Shown piece by piece: positions 9,240 to 21,447 of a DNA stretch of 21,447 nt. The notes below the pieces were generated by a model that made no database searches, was not told the DNA's origin, and saw only the letters and a program-made list of their open reading frames with translations. Origin of the DNA: Capsaspora owczarzaki ATCC 30864. Lineage: Eukaryota; Opisthokonta; Filasterea. The stretch spans positions 150,751 through 172,197 of the forward strand of contig NW_011887299.1 of NCBI RefSeq assembly GCF_000151315.2, given 5' to 3'. Every line of letters starts with the position of its first letter. Position 1 is the first letter of the stretch. A program made the translations under genes and the position numbers.

Positions 9240-11825
9240 ATGACAGAACGCGCCAGTCAGCGCAGAACGTCCAGCGAGGTGTCTGAGCATCCCCGACCCA
9301 CCAAGCATATTGTGCTGGAGGACAGTGATAGTGACGACGACGAGCGCGGTGTTGCAGGCGTGGTCGCTGCGAAACCTGTCAAATTGGTCCAATCGTCGTC
9401 GGACGACGTGTCAATCGCAGCCGCTGCGAATCCCAGCCAACCTCACCCCGTCGACCACGCGTTCTTGCATGGCTGTGTGATTGCGATTGCCCCACGAGGC
9501 GTCCCGTCGAGCCAAGCGAAGGTCTTGGTGCGCCTGGCCGTCCGCTTTGGTGCCTCGCTCGCTGCTTCAACGCCGGCGCCCGCTTCGTCTTCCCCGAGCA
9601 AACCACCGCAGCGTCCTGCCCAAAGTAGCAGCCCCCAGCCAGCTGCAACGCATCTTGTATGTGCGGCGCGGTGGTCACTCGACAAGGCACGGGCCTCGTC
9701 CGGGCTGCCTTCTGAGCTGTTCGCATTGCCCGGCGTGCATGTCGTCTCGGTCGACTGGCTCAACGCGTGCTTTGTTCAAAAGCAGCATCTGGACGAATCG
9801 GGATTTTCGCTGCTACCCGAGGAGGTCGATGCACCCGTTCTTGTTTCCGAGACGTCGAGTTCCGCCACGAAATCTGCCGCACATCCAGAACCACCACGAC
9901 GCACTCAAACCGTGGATGCACTTGAATTTTACAAGCCGAAAGACAAGCAATCCGATGATGTCGATCACTGCGACGACGCGACGGCTCCTGCAGCATCCGG
10001 CATTCGCTGGTTTACCGACGCACTTCCACCCAAACCGGCCATTCCGAGACCGCTCGAGGACCACATGCCGGCCGACTTTCAAATGCCAATGTTTGAATGC
10101 GAGCGGTCCACCACACTTGCTATGGCAGAGCTCAACGCCTCTGTCGCTGCGCCACTGAGTGCATTGGCAGAGTTCTACAAGACGAGCGGCGACGACATTC
10201 GCTACCTCGCGTTCCGACGTGCCGTTGCATCGTTGCGGGCCTGCCCGTTTCGCATTCGCTCGGTCGACGAGGCTCTTCGACTTCCCTTTATCAGCGGCAA
10301 GATTGCCCTGCTGATTGGCGAGCAGCTCCGGCATGGCCACGTCAAGCGCCATCTCGAGTTGTGCAACGGCAAACTCGGCCGTACGCTCCAGCTGTTTACG
10401 CGAATCCTCGGGGTTGGCTCCAAGCTTGCTTTGATGTGGTATGAATCTGGGTACCGTACTCTGCAAGATCTATCCAGCCGACCACCGCGAGGCTGGCGTG
10501 CCCTTCATTCGGTAACCCCCCATTGAGATCGATTTTGAGTTTGCTTGAATTTATTTCCTCACTTGCTTCATCTCACTTTGTCTTCGTCGATTTTCTGGTT
10601 TTTTCCCCCCTCCCTCTTGGTTGTAGCTCGGTCTCGAGCTGTACAACGACATCACACAGCAAATCCCTCGCGCAGAGGTCGAAGAGTTTGGCGAGCTATT
10701 CCGCCAGCATGCAGCCCGCGTCGATCCGAATCTCGTCATGACCTTTTCTGGCGGGTTTCGACGCGGGAAATCAACTGTGAGCGATGTCGACATTTTGATC
10801 ACGCACGAAACAGAAGGGCTACAAAACAACAAGCTCTTTGCCATTGTGCAGTCGCTCGAGGAAGCCGGGATCATCACCCACGTCTTGGAGCTGGGCCTGA
10901 ACTCGCCAAAGGACGAGCGAAATCCCATGATGGCGCGCACGCTCTCGATGAAAGGGGTGCCTGCGCACGCCAGGGACTGGACGGACGACAACCTCAACTC
11001 GACCTCGGCCACCCACTCTGAATTTGCAGTAGCTGCAGAGTCTGAAAGCGACAGCAGTGATGGCGAACGCGCCGGTGCTGCTGTGGCCAGCAAGCCCGTC
11101 CATTTGCGCTCCTACCACCAGTGGCGCGGGTACCGCAAGCAACTTGATGGACCTCGCCGAGCTGCCCCTGGAGTGGGACCTTTTCAAACTGCCCCACAGC
11201 GCTCTAGCATGGCTGTGTTGCATCACCATTCTTCGTCTGGCTCCGAAGGCGACGATGACGCTGGGTGGGAGCCGCGGGGAGCAGCCGTACCAGAGATTTC
11301 CGGCGCGGGCGAGCCTTTGGCCGCCTCGCTTGAAAGGTCAACAACGATTCCAGACGACTACTTTTCGGCAGCACAGCGGGCCTCTTATCACACTTCCTTT
11401 GGCTACGAAGGGAACTTTTTCTCACCCATCATTTCACACCAACGCCTCAACCACAACGAGCGGTGTCTGGCAGTCTTTCGCCTTCCAGGGCGTCCTCATC
11501 GCCGTGTCGACATCATCTCCTGTCCGCTGCATGATTTCCCCTTCACTCTTCTAGGCTGGACGGGGACGGACATATTTGAACGGTGAGGGGGATGTTTGAT
11601 TTCTTGTCGTTTATGTTGTTTTCGTCGTTCGTATTGTGCTGACGGCTGCCGCATTTTTGCTGCACCAGATCGATTCGCGAGTGGGCAACGCGGAAAGGGT
11701 ATCATCTTTCCAACCACGGACTGGAGCATCGCACCGCGAACGTTTTCACGCCTTGCGCTACGGAAAAGGACGTGTTTGACGCGCTGGGTCTGGAATATCG
11801 GCATCCGACCGAGCGGAACTGCTAG
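9240..11825 (+). CDS. POLM: Family X DNA polymerase, mu/TdT type, with expanded loop 1
   Basis: A gap-filling polymerase of non-homologous end joining in the nucleus (family knowledge). Exons 9240-10511, 10627-11582 and 11669-11825 join in frame to 794 residues. In order: an acidic SDSDDDE tail; a BRCT domain (about 73-187, HGCVIAIAP to VVSVDWLNACF); the 8-kDa domain (about 306-375); helix-hairpin-helix LFTRILGVGSKLALMWY (385-401); and a palm with GGFRRGK (466-472) and SDVDIL. Metal ligands are D477 and D479, with the third at D719 in RRVDIISCP. FPFTLLGWTG (728-737) has Gly-Trp at 734-735, where beta and lambda polymerases have Tyr-Phe. With GGFRRGK and the closing HPTERN, this favours mu/TdT over lambda. 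About 180 residues (515-696) are inserted at the loop 1 position, making it far longer than human mu (494) or TdT (about 510). Part of the insert has atypical codon use. Confidence 0.92.
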
Positions 11826-11951
11826 CACGGCATTATTTTTTGTTTGCTTTCAGACACGATAAGTTTCATGTCAATATGATGATTATTAGTCAAGAGACTT
11901 TATTTTGTCGTCGAGCACCAAAAGCGATGAAGCGCGCGTCTGCTTGGACCA
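11826..11951. other. Short convergent spacer between polymerase and USP stop codons
   Basis: 126 bases between facing stop codons, A/T-rich in the middle (AATATGATGATTATTAG near 11873). It must hold both 3' UTRs and both poly(A) sites. Confidence 0.5.
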
Positions 11952-13032
11952 TTACTGGCCGTGCACGACAAGGACGGGCTTGGAGGAGTGGTTGACGACA
12001 AAGCTGGAGACGCTACCGAGGAGAGCGCTATCGTCATGATCCAGCAAAATTGGTAAGGAGGAGGTTGAAGTGAGTATTCAAAATTCCGAGCTAAAAGTGA
12101 TGAAAAGGCAGCTTACCGCTTGATGGCACCAAGACCACGCGAGCCAATGACAATCATCTTGGCGTTGATGGTATCGGCGAGCTGCGACGGATGATGAAAT
12201 CGAGTCAGAAGACAAAGAGCAAGAAGCATCAACATAGAATTTCATTCGAGATAAATGTTACCGTGCAGATCGAGTCGCGGGCATCGCCTTCAATCGCCTG
12301 AGTCTTGCATGGAATCTGCAGTTCGTGGACACCCAATCATCATCAAGTTTGGTGTGCGTGTGTGGGGTTGGGAATCGGGTCAAGTTGGGTCCACAGAAAC
12401 GGGACAAGGCATCAATCACGACGCCAAGCGCGATCAGACCAACAGACAAAGTCCAAGCCAGTCGATCATATCGCAGTTGCGCATGATATACAGAACGTAG
12501 TCAGATTTGAGAAGGAAGAGAGACACACAGGGGGACGAGGTCACGGTGAGCAGCTGACCGATCATCATCCAAGTCCCAGACTCTCTCCCTCTCTCTCTCT
12601 CTCACTTGCAAAACACAAGCAAAACAGCAACGACGACAAACACAAGCCAAACAAAAACGTACACCACGCTCGGCGCAGACGGCAGCGAGAGCAGAGAGGA
12701 TGCGCTCGGCCTCCTTCAGTCCGCGAGAGGAAAAGTTCTCAAAGAGCTCTGGCGGAACGTAGCCTGTAGCACACAGCGACACACAGACACATAGAGACAC
12801 AGACACGACGAGTCAAGATACTGCAAGAGTGGACCGGGTGATGAGTCCCCCGATGATGATGGATCAATGGATTACCCGTCGGAGTGACGATCGGCATGAA
12901 GGGCTCGTAGACGTGGACGAGGAAGACGCCGTCGCCGGGCTTGACAATCTCGTTCAGGCACATGTCGAACGCACGACGGGCGCCAACCGAGTCGTCGACG
13001 GGAACGAGAATGTAGCGGGGTTCAGCGGCCAT
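11952..13032 (-). CDS. Universal stress protein (UspA family), ATP-binding type
   Basis: A small cytosolic nucleotide-binding protein of the UspA fold. The family's exact roles in eukaryotes are poorly known. Minus-strand exons are 13032-12876, 12763-12663, 12315-12262, 12181-12117 and 12027-11952. They join in frame to 150 residues, a normal single-domain length. The N-terminus YILVPVDDS (7-15) is the first strand with its nucleotide-binding Asp. VYEPFMP follows strand 2. The C-terminal IVIGSRGLGAIKRALLGSVS (114-133) holds the ATP-binding pattern G-x2-G-x9-G-S (G117, G120, G130, S131). SSKPVLVVHG is the last strand. Intron 2 (12662-12316) is the longest at 347 bases and carries a GA/CT-rich tract. 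Four introns in 150 codons is dense even here. Exon 2 ends in GGT before GTACGT. An alternative donor two bases upstream would break the frame. Confidence 0.92.
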
Positions 13033-13491
13033 TGGTTGGGAGAGGGAGAGTTGGGATTGTTTGAGAAAGGAAGAGTGCGAGGTGGGGCATTTTGTTCGTT
13101 TTGGGATTTGGTGGTTTTTGGATCAGTGACAATCGTAGTGTTCATGTGCGACATGTATGTAAGTCGCTGATGGGGAGATGTTTGGGGATCTGAGGGGGAG
13201 GGGGAGGGGAGGATGGCGAGGGTTCACTTGCAGAGTGATTCGATCTTGTCGCGCTTGTTGTCCCTTTATGTGCACTCGTTCATCTAGAACTGCTTCAACA
13301 ACTAAGATCTACCACTGAGCAAGGGGTTTGACATACTCACCCTTTGTCGCGGCAACTCTCAAGCGCATCAGAGTCATCACTCTTTGTTCACTCTTTTTTT
13401 TTTTTTTTTTTTTTTCATTTGTTTTTCGGTTTTATTATTATTATTCATTGCAATCCTCATTCAATCGAAACCCTCCTCACTCATTTCATAA
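13033..13491. promoter_or_regulatory. Divergent promoter region between USP and kinase genes
   Basis: 459 bases between two outward-facing start codons. A G-rich stretch (13185-13215) lies on the USP side. A 22-base T-run (13394-13415) and TTATTATTATTA (13431-13444) lie just above the kinase ATG, probably in its promoter or 5' UTR. No TATA box or other named element can be assigned with confidence. Confidence 0.5.
13394..13415. repeat. Poly-T tract, 22 bases
   Basis: A homopolymer run 76 bases above the kinase start codon. Its length in the assembly may not be exact. Confidence 0.9.
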
Positions 13492-19385
<5,894 letters not shown>

Positions 19386-19773
19386 ATGTTTTTTTTCTTT
19401 CTTCTTCTTTTTCCTCTGCTGGTTTTGAACGTTTCTTCTTCTTTGATTTCTTGACCCTGTGTTGTCTCTATCGTCTCTGTCCTCTCCGTCTCTCTGTCTT
19501 TCCTCTCTCTCTCTCTCTTTCTCTCTCCGTTTCTTTTGTTCGTGTCGGTAATTGTTTTGCCGAAAAATCTCTGATCTGTGTTTTTCTTTGTTTATTGTTC
19601 GTCGACTCTGAACTTTTGATTTTCTGTTGATGGCGTCCTTGTTGTTTGGTTGTTTGGTGCGTTACTTGTTGTTTTGCTTTGTTTTTGTTTTGTTTTTTTA
19701 TTATACGTAACCTGGTCCCAATGATTCTACGCCTACAATAGGATCGCTTCAGCCACTCTTCCTCCATTGATCG
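19386..19773. other. Kinase 3' UTR and upstream region of the next gene
   Basis: 388 bases, T-rich and CT-rich (CTCTCTCTCTCTCTTTCTCTC near 19504), with TTTTTTTATTATACG near 19693. No exon is evident before the ATG at 19774, though an upstream leader exon cannot be excluded. Confidence 0.5.
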
Positions 19774-20677
19774 ATGCGGCTGAGCGCTGCGAACGGCCTT
19801 GCGTCGTCGTTGCCGTCGGAGCAGCCTCCGACTCACCCGCCGCTCCTCCGCAGCACCCACCCTGCGTCCTCCGATCGATCCGTCCATGCTGGCGCTGCTA
19901 CTGCCACTATCACTGCCACTGCAGCTGTTGCAGCTGCTCCAGCATCATCATCAGAGGTTTGTGCCGTTCTATGTCCCATCATGGCCGGGGTCAACAGCTT
20001 CCCTCACCAGTCCAGCGTCTCCGTTCGGGGATGCTCTTGCTTTCTTACTTTTGGCTCCAGCATCATGATCTGCGTGCTTCGGTGACTGGAGGCGGGGGGG
20101 GGGAAAGTGATCGACCTTCGAAACTGACCTGTCGCTCTCTCTCTCTCTGTCTCTTGCCTGTCTCTTGCTTATCGCATTACCCTTTTAGATAACTGGCACA
20201 TTGACATCCTCACCAATGCACCCCGGCGCTGGTGCAGTCGCTGGCTGGAGCAGAGCCGTCGCCTCGAAATCAGCCGCTTCTTCAGCCGTTTCCACTCCAA
20301 GTCTCTCCACGACGACGACGACGACGGGTGCCTCGTCGGCATTGGCATCGACGCCGTCGTCAAGCAGTAGCCCTGCAAGCGTGGCTGGACAGAGCTTCTT
20401 CCCGCCCACACTGCTGCGCTCATCGTCGTCGAGCGCTACACCATCCGTCTCAACGAGCGGCGCCACCGCCGTTGCCCACAGCGCGTCCTCGCCAAGTACC
20501 ATCCGACCAGAAGCGCAAAGTAGTTCTAGTATTATTAATAGCAGCAATACTAGTAGTAGCAGTAGTAGTAGTACAAGTCAAGCAGAGGTACCGACTCCAA
20601 GAAATCAGCCTCCTCACGCCAACGACACGATCGCACCCAATGCAGCCAATGCAGCCGCTGCGAACGCACCGGCATCA

Positions 20678-20709
<32 letters not shown>

Positions 20710-21447
20710 ACCTCCGCGCATGGTCTCGCCTACCACGCCTGTAACTCCGTCTCACTCTGCGACGGCGGCGCCCGCGCTCGTCAACACGTCCGCGCCTGTC
20801 AACTCGAACAATCTCTTCCAAGTCAAGGCGTACTTTGGCGTGAGTGTGGCCGAGCTCTTGTCGGGCGCTGGAGAGAAGGGCCCGACGTTGCCACGCATTC
20901 TTGTCTTTCTGTGCGAGTACATGATGCGCTACGTGGAAGATGTCGCGCAAGAACGCCCCGCGGCATTTGAGGCAGAGCTGCGCGTGCTCTTTCAGCAGAA
21001 CGCGGACGAAGAGCTGTTTGCGCGCGCGCGCCAGCGGTTTAACCACGGCGACTTTTTCGACTGCGATTCTCCCATCATTGCCTTCCGCTTGTTGCGGGCA
21101 TTTGTGCGCGAGATGCCCACGCCGCTGATGCCTCCTACCATGTACGATGATGCCATCCACCTCGTCCAATCCCATCTCCGCCGAGCAACGTCCTTGCTAC
21201 GGCGGAACAAGCACTACACGGCGCTGCTTGCCGGATTTCCAGAGTCCACGGCTGCCGAGGTCGATGACTGGGTCAAGGGCATGTTCCACAACTCGGGGTT
21301 GCTGCTGCAAGGCGGGATTCCCATCTCCGAGGAAAGCGTCATCGAAGTGGTCAAGCCGCTGCAAGCAGTGCTGACGCAGCTGGCTTTCAGCGTGTGTGCG
21401 CCGTTCAGCGACCTCGAGGAGCTGTTTTCAGCATGCCTCGGGCAAAC
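19774..21447 (+). CDS. Low-complexity protein with a divergent RhoGAP-like domain (3' partial)
   Basis: Exon 1 (19774-19956, 61 codons) ends in GAG before GTTTGT. A 232-base intron ends TTTTAG at 20188. Exon 2 runs open from 20189 past the right edge, giving about 480 visible residues. Residues 1 to about 268 are Ser/Thr/Ala/Pro-rich with homopolymer runs: Thr from ACG repeats near 20310, Ser from AGT/AGC near 20519-20577, and Ala from GCT at 20681-20709. A folded domain begins near 270: FQVKAYFGVSVAELL, PRILVFLCEYM, then FRLLRAFVREMPTPLMPPTMYDDAI. This follows the RhoGAP pattern (FGVPLEEL, then LLKxFLRELPEPLxP). RhoGAP domains stimulate GTP hydrolysis by Rho GTPases. The arginine-finger position, normally GLFR, reads VLFQ (Q330), so catalysis is doubtful, as in OCRL. 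The assignment rests on weak similarity. Cellular role unknown. Confidence 0.65.
20519..20577 (+). repeat. AGT/AGC triplet tract, poly-Ser coding
   Basis: Encodes a Ser/Asn-rich run in the N-terminal region of the RhoGAP-like protein. Confidence 0.85.
20681..20709 (+). repeat. (GCT)n triplet tract, poly-Ala coding
   Basis: Nine to ten Ala codons, nearly all GCT, ahead of the RhoGAP-like domain. Confidence 0.9.

Noticed and set aside
9240-11825. Polymerase lambda or beta identity for the family X polymerase
   Set aside because: GGFRRGK and GWTG match mu/TdT. Lambda and beta have a Tyr-Phe pair in place of Gly-Trp.

Overview
The window is nuclear DNA of a unicellular eukaryote with a compact, intron-rich genome. 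Nearly every gene is cut by short GT-AG introns (about 73 to 350 bases), and spacers are only about 125 to 600 bases. Coding DNA prefers G/C in third positions. Non-coding DNA is full of poly-T, (CT)n and (GTTT)n tracts. The gene set (SLK/LOK-type Ste20 kinase with its C-terminal coiled coil, animal-type LPCAT3, polymerase mu/TdT-type DNA polymerase, ANGEL nuclease) fits an opisthokont, most likely a unicellular holozoan of the Capsaspora kind. The species is an inference. I see no virus-like element, transposon, CRISPR array, rRNA or tRNA.

Layout from left to right: (1) a probable first exon of a minus-strand gene running off the left edge (137-175); (2) an oxysterol-binding-protein-related lipid transfer protein, plus strand, about 769-2875; (3) an LPCAT3/MBOAT5 lysophospholipid acyltransferase, plus, about 3265-4905; (4) a p24/TMED cargo receptor, minus, 6378-5068; (5) an ANGEL-type endonuclease/exonuclease/phosphatase protein, plus, 6856-9008; (6) a family X DNA polymerase of the mu/TdT type, plus, 9240-11825; (7) a universal stress protein, minus, 13032-11952; (8) an SLK/LOK Ste20 kinase, plus, 13492-19385; (9) the 5' part of a gene for a low-complexity protein with a divergent RhoGAP-like domain, plus, 19774 to the right edge.

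The genes alternate in direction. This gives convergent pairs (LPCAT3/p24 and polymerase/USP, stop codons 162 and 126 bases apart) and divergent pairs that probably share promoter regions (left-edge gene/ORP, p24/ANGEL, USP/kinase). The products are housekeeping proteins, not a pathway or operon. Genes 2 to 4 all act in the ER-Golgi membrane system (sterol/PI4P transfer, phospholipid remodelling, COPI/COPII cargo sorting), but neighbourhood means little in such a genome.

The points most worth a second look are: a roughly 180-residue insertion at the loop 1 position of the mu/TdT-type polymerase; reading-frame changes in the linker of the kinase around a duplicated eight-residue motif whose copies differ only by synonymous changes; a 1.77-kb GC-AG intron in the same kinase; an in-frame TAG just before the conserved part of LPCAT3; and a RhoGAP-like domain with Gln where the arginine finger should be.
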